DNA from: Eutypella sp. D-1
Taxonomy: Eukaryota; Ascomycota; Sordariomycetes; Xylariales; Diatrypaceae
Direction: 5' to 3'
Assembly: GCA_023313575.1 (NCBI GenBank)
Contig: JAJTTP010000005.1
Location: 434,001-498,000, forward strand
Length of the DNA stretch: 64,000 bases
A program made the translations under genes and the position numbers. This document shows positions 10,398 to 21,919 of this stretch, one piece after another (position 1 is the first letter of the stretch; each line of letters starts with the position of its first letter). The notes beneath the pieces are model-generated. The model was not told where the DNA came from and made no database searches. It was given only the letters and a program-made list of their open reading frames with translations.

Positions 10398-13300
10398 TTA
10401 GAAGAGACCCTGAATCTCGCCAGTCTCGGTATCGACGTCGACGTTCAGGTATCCTGGCGCAGTAGGCAGGCCGGGGATGGTCTGGATGTCGGCGGCGAGG
10501 GCGTACCTGTAATTGTGTTTTCCGTTGATTAGTCATCGAACCACAGAGTTGGGAGGGTAAACAAGGAAGGGTGTTAGAAAATGGGGAAAGGAGAACGTGG
10601 ACTGTTAGTTATTAACTCACAGATACCCGGCGCCGGCCGCCATCCTGACGTCGCGGATGGGGACGGTGAAGCCGGTGGGGGCGCCCTTGAGGTCCGGGTC
10701 ATGGGAGAGGGAGTACTGGGTCTTGGCGACGCAGATGGGGAGGTTGCCGAAGCCCTGGCGGGTGTACGTGTCGACCTTCTGGCGCGCGAGGTCGCTGAAC
10801 TCGACGGCCGCGGCCCCGTACATGTCGCGGCAGATGGTCTCCATGCGGGACTGGACGGAGGAGCCGTCGTTGACGTCGTAGAGGAGCTTGAAGTTGTCAC
10901 CCTGCTGGGAGGATGACTTCCGCGAGGCCGCCTCGACTGCGCGCGCTAGGTCCACGGCGCCCTTGCCGCCCTCGGCCCAGTGGTTCGCGAGGACGGCGTC
11001 TTCGGCGCCAGCGGCGACGGCCTCCTCGCGGACGACAGCGATCTCGGCGTCGGTGTCGGTGGCGAACTTGTTGATGGCGACGACGACGGGGCGGCCGAAC
11101 GTGCGCGCGTTGGCGATGTGCTTGCGCAGGTTCACGCAGCCCGCGCGCAGGATCTCCACGTTCTCCTCCTTGTAGACGGGGTTGAGGGGCGCGCCGGGCG
11201 CGATCGGCGGCCCCCCGCCATGCACCTTGAGCGCGCGCACCGTCGCCACGATCACCACGACGTCCGGCACGAGACCCGACGCCCGACACTTGATGTTGAA
11301 GAAGCGCTCGCCGCCCATCGTGAAGTCGAAACCGGCCTCCGTTACGGCGAAGCCCGCCTTGGAGTCATGGTACTCGTCGGGCTCCGTGCCCGCGAGCTTC
11401 AGCGCCATCTTGTCCGCCAGGATCGAACTGTTGCCTATGCTGATGTTGGCGAAGGGGCCTGCATGCACGAAGACGGGGGTTCCCTCGAGCGTCTGCATCA
11501 GGTTAGGCTTGATGGCGTCTTTCATCAGCGCCGTGAGTGCTCCTCCTGCCCCGATGTCGTCGCACGTGACCGGGTCACCGGACCGGGAAGTGGCGATAAC
11601 CATGCGACCGAGTCGCTCACGCATGTCGGGCAGATCGGTGCTCATAGCAAGGATTGCCATGCATTCGCTGGCGACAGAGATGTCGAAACCCGTCTCCCGG
11701 GTCTGTCCCTTCTCGGTGGGCGCGGTTCCGACGGTCACACCTCGGAGATGGCGGTCATTTACGTCCAGGACCCGACGCCAAGTGATGGTCTCGGGGTCGA
11801 TGTCTAGTCGGGCAAAGCGGTGAATCTCGTCTTCAGTAAGTTCGTCGGGGTTGGTCTTGTCAATACCCAGCTTCTTAAGTCGCCTGAACATCACGGGGGC
11901 AAAATTTCTCTTTCCGTTCTTCACTGGGACGAGTCTCCTGTACAATGGACCGTCCTTTTGGGTGTTTTCGTGGAATATGCGGGTTTCTATAGCAGCAGCC
12001 AGGAGATTGTTGGCTGCTGTGATAGCATGGATGTCACCGGTCAAATGCATGTTGAACTCATCCATGGGGATGACCTGGCTGTAGCCACCTCCAGCGGCGC
12101 CTCCCTTGATGCCAAAGGTGGGGCCCTGGCTAGGTTGCCGGACATTGGCAAATGTGATCCGACCCAGGTGCGCGCCCAAGGCTTGAGCTAGGCCCATGGT
12201 TGTCGTGGACTTGCCCTCGCCCAATGGCGTGGGGGTAATGCCAGTGACCACGACGTACCGTCCATTGCGACGGTGCTCTAACCGCTTAAGAAGAGTAAGG
12301 TCGACTTTTGCCTTGTAGGCACCGTAGGGTTCCAGCTCGTGGGGGGCAATTCCAATCTCTTGAGCAATCTTGGTGATGGGTTTAGGTGGTTGGGATCTGG
12401 ATATCTCGATGTCCGAAGGGACATTCTCCTTCAGAGACAGAGGCAGAGGCTCGATGTGCCTCTGGCGTTGGCGCTCAAAGTAAGCAGATGTAGAGTCGAT
12501 GACATTCTGCAGCAGCATAGCCACCGTCATGGGGCCAACACCACCAGGCACTGGTGTGATGAAGGAAGCGACTTGCGAAGCGGAGTCGAAGTCAACGTCA
12601 CCTACGAGACGCTTCCCAGATTTCTTTGTAGCGTCGTCAATGTAGTTGGTACCGACGTCAATGACGACAACGCCGGGCTTTAACCATTCTCCTTTCACAA
12701 ACCCGGGTTTACCGATAGCTGCCACAACGATATCGGCTTGTTTGAGGATCCCCTCGACGCCCTGCGTCCTGGAGTGGCAGACAGTGACGGTAGCATCGGC
12801 ATTCTTCAGCAGATAGCTGACCGGGCTCCCTACAATATCGCTGCGGCCGAGGACAACGGCATACTTGCCTTTCAGGTCGACACCCGCCTCCTCAAGGAGG
12901 ACCATGACACCCTTAGGGGTGCAGGGAACGAAAAATGGGTGACCGCCCTTCTTGGCGAGTTCCCCAATGTTGGTGGTGCCAAATCCGTCGACATCCTTCT
13001 CGTCGGCAACGGCGGAGGTGATGGCGTACTCATTGATGTGCTGGGGCAAGGGTAGCTGGACGAGAATGCCGTTCACAATGGAGTCGTTGTTGAGGACATG
13101 CAGATGTGCCAGAAGTTCCGCCTCAGTAATCGTCTCGGGGTAGTGTATCAAGTCACAGCTGATATTGGCCTGCAACAGAGGTTAATTCATACACCATGCA
13201 CGAAATATATCAGCAGAGCCATACCTCTGCCGCGGCTTTCAGTTTCATGCGCACGTAGGTGGCTATGTTCGGGTTAGTGACTGCACGTGAACTGAGACAG

Positions 13301-13539
13301 GGGTAGGAGAGACATGCATGAGTCAGGCCTATCACCGACTGTGAAGGTAAGATGTCAGCAAATGGTATATCACTTCGATACTATATATAGGTATGGTCAG
13401 TTCATAGGAAAGTACCTTGGATGATCTTGAGACAAGGCCTATATCTCGGGTTTGTTTTCTGCTTCTCAACAACCTCGGCTGCGAGCCTCTCCCGAATTTT
13501 CTTAGCGATGGCGGTGCCATCCAGCTTAGTGGCAGCCAT
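10398..13539 (-). CDS. ADE3: C-1-tetrahydrofolate synthase (trifunctional, cytosolic type)
   Basis: The enzyme combines methylene-THF dehydrogenase, methenyl-THF cyclohydrolase and formyl-THF synthetase and supplies one-carbon units for purines and methionine. Five exons are inferred: 13539-13416, 13338-13318, 13262-13225, 13169-10621 and 10506-10398, giving 946 residues, the usual family length. The dehydrogenase/cyclohydrolase part covers about residues 1-300, with Tyr51 and Lys55 in the STYVRMK motif, the GRSDIVGSP signature and PGGVGPMT. The synthetase follows, with its nucleotide loop TPLGEGKST near residue 373, and the protein ends GEIQGLF. The N-terminus (MAATKLDG) has no mitochondrial presequence, so a cytosolic enzyme like yeast Ade3 is likely. 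Exon 2 is only 21 nt, and intron 2 (13263-13317) must use a GC donor to keep frame and restore VGDRPDSSTY. The upstream side faces the divergent eIF3i gene. Confidence 0.93.
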
Positions 13540-15307
13540 GGTGGGGTAGGCCGTGGAAAATTGGCGTCTCGATAATAAACTCGAGAATGGGATTGAAGGT
13601 AATTTTACAGGCCGGGCTGACGAAGGAAAATCTTGAATTTTTAGATTAGTTCTGGGGGTTTATTTTGAGACATTGAGAAAATGGTAGATGAATGGTAGAC
13701 ATACTTGTCGGATATGTTCTTGCCAAAGGGTTGGGATATAACGGATGTCCAGCGATGGGGACGATGGACCCTGAGTAGCCCAAGTCGGAATGGCGTGAGT
13801 ATAGATGTAAGGAGGGGCAGATAGGACGAGGATAGCGAGAAGAATAACTTGTTACTAGTGGTGCCCCAGCCAGAAAAGGCAGCTGAGTGGACTTTTGAGT
13901 GGAAATTGGGATCCCGGGGTCGGCCGGGGAAGCTGAGGAGAAAAGGGGGGGGAAGGAAGAAAAATAGGAAAAATAAGAAAAAGCTTCTTGACAGTTGATA
14001 ACGCTCTTCCGTCTAGCCGACACCAACCGTTGCCGCCGTCGGTAACACGCCGTTTGTGCCGTTTCTGCTGCTACTGGTGTTGCTGGTATTGTTGCTGTTA
14101 TTACTCCCCGAATCGCGTGATGCCGACTTCTAAGTCTGGGGAAGGGAAAGGTCATGCATGCCGATCCATGGCCATGACAAATATTTCTAGATGGGGTCAT
14201 CGCTGACCATCACAACATCAAAAATTCGTGTATGTCTAATAAAACTCCCCTAACCCGCTCCCCTATTATCCCAATGCCTAGAAATGCCCGAGAAATCGAC
14301 GACGGCGGCGATTTCCATTACCTAACCAACTCGAATCTCCAACGAAGTTTTCTAGCGTGATGAGCCATGGGAGAAGATATCTAAGAACCTGGGAAGCTAG
14401 AGAAACCAAGCCCCATAAACTGGAAGTACTGGAAATACTGGAAATGTGACTGGTGATCTGGGCATGACGATGGAAAAGGACGAGAGGATGTATCGATATT
14501 ATGGATATGCAGGGTGGCCGCCCAGGTGTTTTGTGACTCTACCTAATTAGTATCTACCCAAGCTTGTCAGGTACCTAGGGTCGTGGACAGGCAGCAAATA
14601 GTGAACAGGAAGGTAATCGAACAACTCTCTTCTTAGGATTAGCCCAAATTCGCGGGTGAGTCAAAAAGTTAACCAAAAACAATTATAAACTCCCCCTCAA
14701 CAGTCTTGTGTGTAGGTATAATTATTTACAGCCTCAATCTGAATGGTGAGTCAAATGTGTATGTATGTATATATCCTTGGGACTACTGGGGACAACATGG
14801 AAATGGACAAATGACGATGTTACCTGGCTCCAGAGCTGTACCTAATAGTTACTAGGTACCTCTACTTGTGTACTCCAGCGGGCTAGAATACATTTATTCG
14901 CATGTGCAAGTGTACCTATGTACTCCTAAGTGAGCCGCAACTCAGTGGAATGCCTTATCAGCGCTACCTTCCTAGGTATCAGCGTTATCAGCAGATATAT
15001 GTATCTACAGGAGGTTGCCCCTCATACAAATTTATGAGTCAAATGGGGCAGTAACAGACCATACCACCCGTTAGCTGCATCAATGTGGCTTGCGATTATA
15101 CTACTAATCAACTACCTAGGTACTATGTATAAAGTTTGGTGGGGCAAAAATGTAAGAAGTCGCTGCACCATCACACACAAATTATTCTTTAAAAGAAGCA
15201 ACACCCCCCAAACTTTCTTCTCTAGCGACGACGACAGCGACGACGACGAGAACACCCCGAACCCTAAGACGCGTATAGAGAGATAGAAAAAAATCGCTGT
15301 CGCCAAC
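13540..15307. other. Divergent promoter region between C1-THF synthase and eIF3i genes
   Basis: This 1.77-kb stretch lies between two divergently transcribed housekeeping genes and should hold both promoters. An exact TACCTAGGTA palindrome lies at 15113-15122 with several partial copies around 14570, 14853 and 14970. An open minus frame at 13646-14200 has low-complexity Ser/Tyr-rich composition and no family features, so it is not called as a gene. Confidence 0.45.
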
Positions 15308-16710
15308 ATGAGGCCCATTTTACTTTCAGGTCATGTAAGTGCATTCATCCCTTATATTCTTTTGGGATATCCGTAAAAAACCATGCTAATCCCCCCTCTA
15401 TAGGAACGGGCCTTGACCCAGATCAAGTACGTAAAATATGTTAAACAAAAATAATATCAACATCGACATTGAAACCGACGAAATCAAAACTGACAAATCT
15501 CCCTTGCCCATAGATATAACCGAGATGGCGACCTCTTATTCTCCACCGCCAAGGACCAACAGATCTGCGTCTGGTTCTCCCACAACGGCGAGCGTCTCGG
15601 CACCTACAAGGGTCACCAGGGCGCCATCTGGACCGTCGACGTCGACCCTACTTCCACCATGATCGCGAGTGGCAGCGCCGACAACACCATTCGTCTCTGG
15701 AACGTGCGTACTGGTGAATGCCTCAAGACCTGGGACTTCCCCACGGCCGTCAAGCGCGTCGAGTTCAGCGAGGACGGCCGCCAGCTGCTCGGCGTCACTG
15801 AGAAGCGTATGGGTCACCTCGGCACCATCGTCGTCCTCGATATTATTCCCGATCTTGAGGCTGAGCAATCGGACGAGCGCGCCCTCACTATTGTCTGTGA
15901 TGAGAGCAAGGCTACCGTCGCTGGCTGGAGCTACATGAACAAGTACATCATCGCCGGCCACGAGGACGGCTCCGTTTCCCAATACGATGCCAAGGTACGT
16001 CTTGGTTGTATTTCCGCCCCTCCCTCCCTTTCTCTCTCTCTCCCCTGTCTCTTTCTTTCCAGTTTCTTCATAGTTCATCCCTACTAACTTGACGTTCTCT
16101 CTTCCTCTCTCCACCTCTCCCTATAGACCGGCGAGCAGAACTTCAACGTCCCCGTCCACGAGCTTAACCAGCAAGTGACCGACCTGCAGTGGTCGCCCGA
16201 CCGGACCTACTTCATCACCGCCTCCAAGGACAAGACCGCCCGCCTCATGGCCGCCCGTGACCTCGAGCTCCTTAAGACCTACCCCTCCGACACCCCGCTC
16301 AACAGCGCCTGCATCACCCCCAAGAAGGACTACGTCATCCTCGGCGGTGGCCAGGCCGCCATGGACGTCACCACCACCAGCGCTCGCCAGGGCAAGTTCG
16401 AGGCCCGCTTCTATCACAAGATCTTCGAGGACGAGATCGGCCGCGTGAGGGGCCACTTCGGACCCTTGGTAAGTTTTGCTTACCCCTGCAATGCCTGGAC
16501 CGCCCTACGGAGATACAGATGCCTAGAAGCGTCAGAAAGTTAAGACTAACTAACGGAACCGCATAGAACACCGTAGCGGCCGACCCGACGGGCAAGAGCT
16601 ACGCGAGCGGTGGCGAGGACGGCTACGTCCGCATCCACCACTTCGACCGGGGCTACTTCGACTTCAAGTACGAGGTCGAGCGCGAGCGGGAGAACCAGAC
16701 GCGGCTGTAG
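15308..16710 (+). CDS. TIF34: Eukaryotic translation initiation factor 3 subunit i (WD40)
   Basis: eIF3i is a seven-bladed WD40 subunit of eIF3 and acts in scanning and 43S pre-initiation complex assembly in the cytosol. Exons inferred: 15308-15334, 15404-15426, 15514-15994, 16127-16468 and 16567-16710, giving 338 residues, close to the family length. The protein begins [10 protein letters not shown], continues through QIKYN, and shows repeats ending in IRLWNV, GTIVVLD and ARLMAA, a [18 protein letters not shown] segment and the typical end [10 protein letters not shown]. The first two exons are only 27 and 23 nt. The second donor is GTACGT at 15427, because splicing two bases later would put a stop in frame. 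It is a single-copy essential gene in yeast. Confidence 0.95.
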
Positions 16711-18244
16711 GACAGCCTAGCGTCCTCTCCCCCGGCTGGGAAAGCTGCCACCGCCGTCACCCCCTCGTCCGTCAAGGCGGGAAAGATCAGGTCGTCTGCT
16801 TTCGTCTGAGGGGAATGAGCCCTGTGGCCCTTTTTATTGCTGTGATAGGCAGACTGTACTAATTGGCGAGCTGGGCTGGCGATACCGATGTATTGTCAGG
16901 CTTGTACCGTCACTGGCTGTCCTATCTCCAACAAGCCCCGCGCCGCTTCCCACCCCTCAAACCACCATCATCCTGTAGTCGCATTTCCACATTCCGTCCG
17001 TCCTCTGGAAAAAAGGATTGTTAGTCATGTGTGTCCGGCGTTTTTATCGTTGTTGTTGTTTTTTTTCCTCCCATTTTCGTGTGGGGATCGGCTGGGAAAT
17101 CATCTTGTTTTCTTTCTTAATTAGGGCGGGTAAACAGATAAAGAGTGGTTAAGGGGATTAAAAGGAGAGAAAAGGGGGGGGGGGGGAGGGGGGCAGGAAA
17201 GGAAAGGGAAAAGGAAACCCGGGGCTGGGAATGCGGCTCGGGGAATGTGGCCGGGCCTACCTACCTACCTACCTCCCTACAAATGTATCAACCTACCTAG
17301 ATTCAAAAAGATGACTAGATAGATATACACCCAGTGCTAGGCGGGAAAAGGAAGGAAGGGAAAAGGGGGCATGGAAATGGATGAAAAAAAAACAATAGAG
17401 GATATCGGAAATCGCTCTTGTGACGTGACTGATGCCACTATATTATCATTCGTCCACTACATACGCTTCTTCTGCGCATGCCTAGTCCCGAGTTTTGCTT
17501 TTTCTTCTTTTTTCACTGACGTAACATTAACGATACAAAATTCTATTAAAGCAGAAGAAAAAAGCGTTTATTTCTTTATGCACACATCTCATAACGGCAT
17601 CATCGGCCTAGAGACATGGGTAGCGAGATACGGTAGCGAGATCAGGTAGACATCGGTGCGCACGGCTTAACTATTTCACGGTAGGATCGGAGGAGGGGGG
17701 GGTTCATTGCACACACGTTTCTTTTTCTTCTAAAGTACATTTGCTTCATTTCCCGCAAAAGCGAACCTCGCTTTTTTGTCCGTCCATCTGCCCGCTGCGC
17801 TGTTATGCCCCGACCCGACTTGTTTGGTCTTTTAGGGCGTTCGTGTGTAGCACGGGATAGGAGATGGCATGATGTGCTGTTCTAGAACTACTTGTTCTTC
17901 TTTTTCTGTCTCTCTCTCTCATCATCCTCCGCCCCACCCCCTTTTCCCTCTATGGAGCAAACGGAGACAGGGGAGCGAGACCAGCGAGGGTAAGACAAAA
18001 ACATATTTTGCGCCCATAGAATCGATGTCCCCTCCTAAGTTTAGAGCAAGGCAGATAGAATCGTGAAAACGGACCGCGGAGCCATCCATGACCGTACCAG
18101 GCCAGACCAGACGCCCCATCCCCCCCCCTCTTCTTTATCGTGTCCTGTTACATTATGACACGTCTAGTCGAAGGGGGCCTGAAGCTCAAAACGATGCTCG
18201 AGCCATGTGTGTATGAACGCATGCATGCATGTATGTATGGTTGT
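16711..18244. other. Intergenic region between convergent eIF3i and ISWI genes
   Basis: Both flanking genes end here, so it should contain two 3' untranslated regions. It has a nearly pure G tract at 17174-17193, a TACC repeat at about 17257-17276, and a GCATGCATGTATGT run at about 18221-18238. No credible coding frame was seen. Confidence 0.5.
17174..17193 (+). repeat. Poly-G tract
   Basis: Thirteen consecutive G, one A and six G on the plus strand, downstream of the eIF3i stop codon. It is a simple sequence with possible quadruplex or slippage behaviour and lies in non-coding DNA. Confidence 0.7.
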
Positions 18245-21200
18245 CTATTTCTTCTTCGACTTCGACTTGCTCTTGGGGGCGGGCGGGGAATTGGTCGAGG
18301 CGACGCTCGAGGCGCGGGATGAGGCGCCCGAGTTGCCCTTGCTGCTGCCCTTGACGTTGTCAAGTGCCTTGTTCTGCGACTGCATTAGTATATGTCTGTA
18401 TTAAAGAAAAAAAGTATGTAACATAGCGGCCCAGATAGATCTGGAGATCGGCAGGAACCTGAAAAGTAGCAACTTACCTTGACGGCATTCTTGGTCTTCT
18501 TCTTGGCGGGCCCCATGCCGAGGACGCTGTCCTCGTCGTTATCCTCGTCGTCAGGCTGGTCCCTCTTGGCCTTGCCGTTGACGCCGTTGGTCTTCGATCC
18601 GGCCGCGGCCGCCGGGTGAACGTCCTCGAACTCCTTCACGATTGTGGTGAGGAGGGTGGTGCAGCGGCGGCTGATTTCAATGGGCGTGCGGCTGAGGAAA
18701 AACCAGTCGAACCGGAAGAGGGGGCTCTCGCGGATCTCGTCGCGGATCTTGTCATAGATGCCCTCCGAGTCGATGCCGTACTTGTCGAGCATGACGAGCA
18801 GAAACCTATCCTCCTCCTCGGTATAGACCTTCTTGTTCGTAGTCGAAACGGAGTAGTTGATCTTCATCTGCTGGAGCGGGACTCGGTACTGCTGCATCTT
18901 CTTGCGGAGCATCTTCCGCTGATGCTCCGTCTTGTTCCTGCGCTCCTCTCCCGCCTCGATGACTTGTAGGTATTTAGGGTAGTCGGCAATCTCCGTGTGC
19001 CGCTGCCAGAACGCCTTCGCATACGCCTTAACCTCTGCTATGGTCTTGCTATCGATATCCTGTGCAATCTGTTCGTAGGCGGCGCGGCCGTGTTTGGCCG
19101 ACGCGTTAATGAATTGCTGGAAGTCCCGCTTGTTCCAGTCACCGAATCCCTGCAAGGAAAGCTTCTGCTTCTCCTCTTGTTCCTCCTCATTCAAAGGTGT
19201 AGCGTCGTCGATCTCTTGTTGGTTCTGTGCGCGCTCTGCTTCGCGCTCCGTCAAAGTATCCGCATCGCCATCTGAGATTGGCACTTTGTACCCAATCTCC
19301 TTGCGATAATAGGCCGTCTCGCGGTCCTGGAGCTCTCGCAGTCGGGACGGGTAGAACTGGTAGTCGTGGACAGTCACCTGCTTCGGCGCTCGCGGTGCCT
19401 TCGGCTTCGGGTCTGGCTTCCCACTGTTGCCATAGATGGCCTGCCTGTAGAACTTATCCACCGAGTAGGACTGCTCTTTGCGTTCACGCTTTGCTGGATT
19501 AATCCAGTTTATGCCGATTTCTTTCTTCTTACCACCAAAGTTCTCGCCATTCCACTCGTAGGCGGACTCCGACGAGAATTTCTGCAAGTCATCGATTCCA
19601 AGTTTCTCATATTTCGCGTTGAGCTCCTTTGTCCGGTTCTCGCCCTTCGCCAAAATGGCCTCAATATCGTCGTCGTTGAGGTCAGAGCCCTTCGCTGCCA
19701 GCCCCGTAGCGCCTTTGGTCTGGAAAACCTTCTCGGCGCCATGCTGAATCATGTTAAGGAGGTCCTCCTTTCCAGCAGGACCCTTGGCTCCGGGTGGAGC
19801 ACGTCCTTGCTGAATAACCAGCTGGTCGAGACGGAGCTTCTGGGCAGCACGCTCCAGGACCTTCTCTTCGATCGCATTCTCTGTCACGAAGCGATAGACA
19901 ACAACCTGCTTCGTTTGGCCGATTCGATGGGCTCGGTCCATAGCTTGCAAGTCTGCTTGGGGGTTCCAATCGCTGTCATAAAGGATGACGATGTCAGCAC
20001 TAGTCAAGTTGATACCAAGGCCTCCAGCACGGGTGGTTAGTAGGAATATGAATTTTTCCGAATCGGGCTTGTTATAATCGTCGATAGCAGCAATCCGATC
20101 TTCGTGCGCGGTGCTTCCATCGATACGGCAGTACTTGTAATCGCGGAACACACAGTAGTCTTCGAGGATATCCAAAAGACGGCTCATCTGGGAAAAGATG
20201 AGGACACGACTGCCTTGCGCCTGCAGCCTCTTGAGGAGTCTGTCCAAGAGCGCCATCTTTCCGGAGTTGAAAACAAGATGCTCGTCGGTCGTGTAAGGAG
20301 GGCCAGGCTCAGCCCCTTCAAAGAGATAGGGATGATTGCAGCATTTGCGCAGTTGCATGACGATGTTCAAGAGCCGAGTCTTCGATTCGCGTTTGCCGCC
20401 CGCACCGTTGACAGCGTCAATATCCTTTTCAAGAATCTTCTGGTACCATTTAACCTGCATTTCCGACATGCCAATGTAAAGGTTGACTTCCTTCTTCGGC
20501 AAAAGGCTCTTCTCGACATCGGCCTTCACACGACGGAGTAGGAATGGCCGGAGGACACGGTGGAGCTGCTGCACGACGGTATCCTGGTCCTGATCCTGAC
20601 CCGAGAACCACTGGTCAAAAGCCTCGGAATCACCAAACACGTCGGGTAGCAAGAAGTTCAACAGCGCCCAAAGCTCATGAAGATTGTTCTGGAGAGGGGT
20701 ACCAGTGATTAAGAGTCGGTTTCTCGAGTTGAACATGCGGATGACCTGGGCAAGGGAAGATTCTTCGTTCTTGATACGGTGGGCCTCGTCGACGATGATA
20801 TATTCCCAGGCGAATTTCTTCAGGTGCGCTTTCTCGCGGAGAATCATCTCGTAACTGGTGATACAGACATCGAACTTTTCGTCGATTAGGCGCTCGTTGA
20901 TCAGGGCATGTCGCTCGTCCTTGGCGCCCTGAAGGACCAGCACGTTGACCTCGGGTGTCCACTTCTCAAACTCTCGCTTCCAGTTATCCAAGGTAGACTT
21001 GGGCACGGTAACTAGATGGGGACCCTTGATGTCCATGATGTGACGCAAGTAGCCCAAGAACGAGATGGTCTGCAGAGTCTTTCCGAGACCCATTTCATCG
21101 GCAAGGATTCCCGAAATACCGTTCTCGTGCAATGATATGAGCCAGTTGAGACCAGCAACTTGGTAGTCTCTCATGGTTCCGTGGATAAAGGATGGTGACT

Positions 21201-21919
21201 CGCGGAAGACGGTCTCGGCGGAACCACCCTGTCTCTCGTCCTTCAGAAGTTCGGCGTCCTCCTCGGCCTCGGTCCGGCGAGCACGACCAGTAGTGGCGCC
21301 GCCCTGACGAGCACCCTTCTTCTTGGACTTGGCAGCTTCTTCATTCTGCTTGTCAATCTCGACTATGATGTCTCGAATCTTAGGGTTGGGGTTTGTCTCA
21401 ATGAAATGGCGGAAGAGATCGGTGAGACCTAGGAGATAGCGAAACCGCCGGATGCTATCGTCCTCCTTCGATTCTCCCAGAATATCGTGTTTCTTGCCGA
21501 ATATGCTTCTCCTTAGTTGGTTCGCCTCAGAACGCTTTCTACGCCCATCGATAGGGTCACCCGCTACGCTACTAGCTGTGGTATTGGGATTCGTATCGGA
21601 ATCGGTGTAATCTGGGGTCTCGTCGACATCCTGTGATAGGTTTAGCAACAGTGATACAATTACGTGTAGTGATGAAACAGTGGGGAACACGTAGGAAACG
21701 GGACACGGGACAGGCAGGAATTCCAGGGTAAATCCAAGGTAAATCCAGGACAGCAGTCTATGTTGTCAAAGGAACGAGGAGTAGTGATAACGAGGGGAAG
21801 GGGGAGGGGAGAGGGGGTGATCCTACCATAGTGTCAGGGCGATGAGAAACAGGCTCAGGAGCATCTGACATTGACGTGTCTGGATCAGCAGCCGCGACCT
21901 TAGAACGCGGCGGCGCCAT
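18245..21919 (-). CDS. ISW1: ISWI-type chromatin-remodelling ATPase
   Basis: A SNF2 motor that slides nucleosomes using ATP. Exons inferred: 21919-21827, 21630-18478 and 18379-18245, giving 1126 residues, the normal ISWI size. The motor has DEMGLGKT near residue 210, the DEAH box near 310 and, in the second RecA lobe, [16 protein letters not shown] followed by the family's AHRIGQ. The HAND region begins around [17 protein letters not shown], followed by SANT and SLIDE domains, which bind linker DNA and the H4 tail. The last exon encodes a Ser/Lys-rich tail ending KSKSKSKKK. Filamentous fungi often carry one ISWI gene that answers to both yeast Isw1 and Isw2, so the symbol marks the family, not strict orthology. 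The 196-nt first intron lies close to the start. Confidence 0.95.

Noticed and set aside
10980..11807. Long plus-strand open frames opposite C1-THF synthase
   Set aside because: They follow from the codon bias of the real gene on the other strand and resemble no protein family. The same reasoning removes the minus-strand frame at 36487-37752 opposite dipeptidyl-peptidase V.
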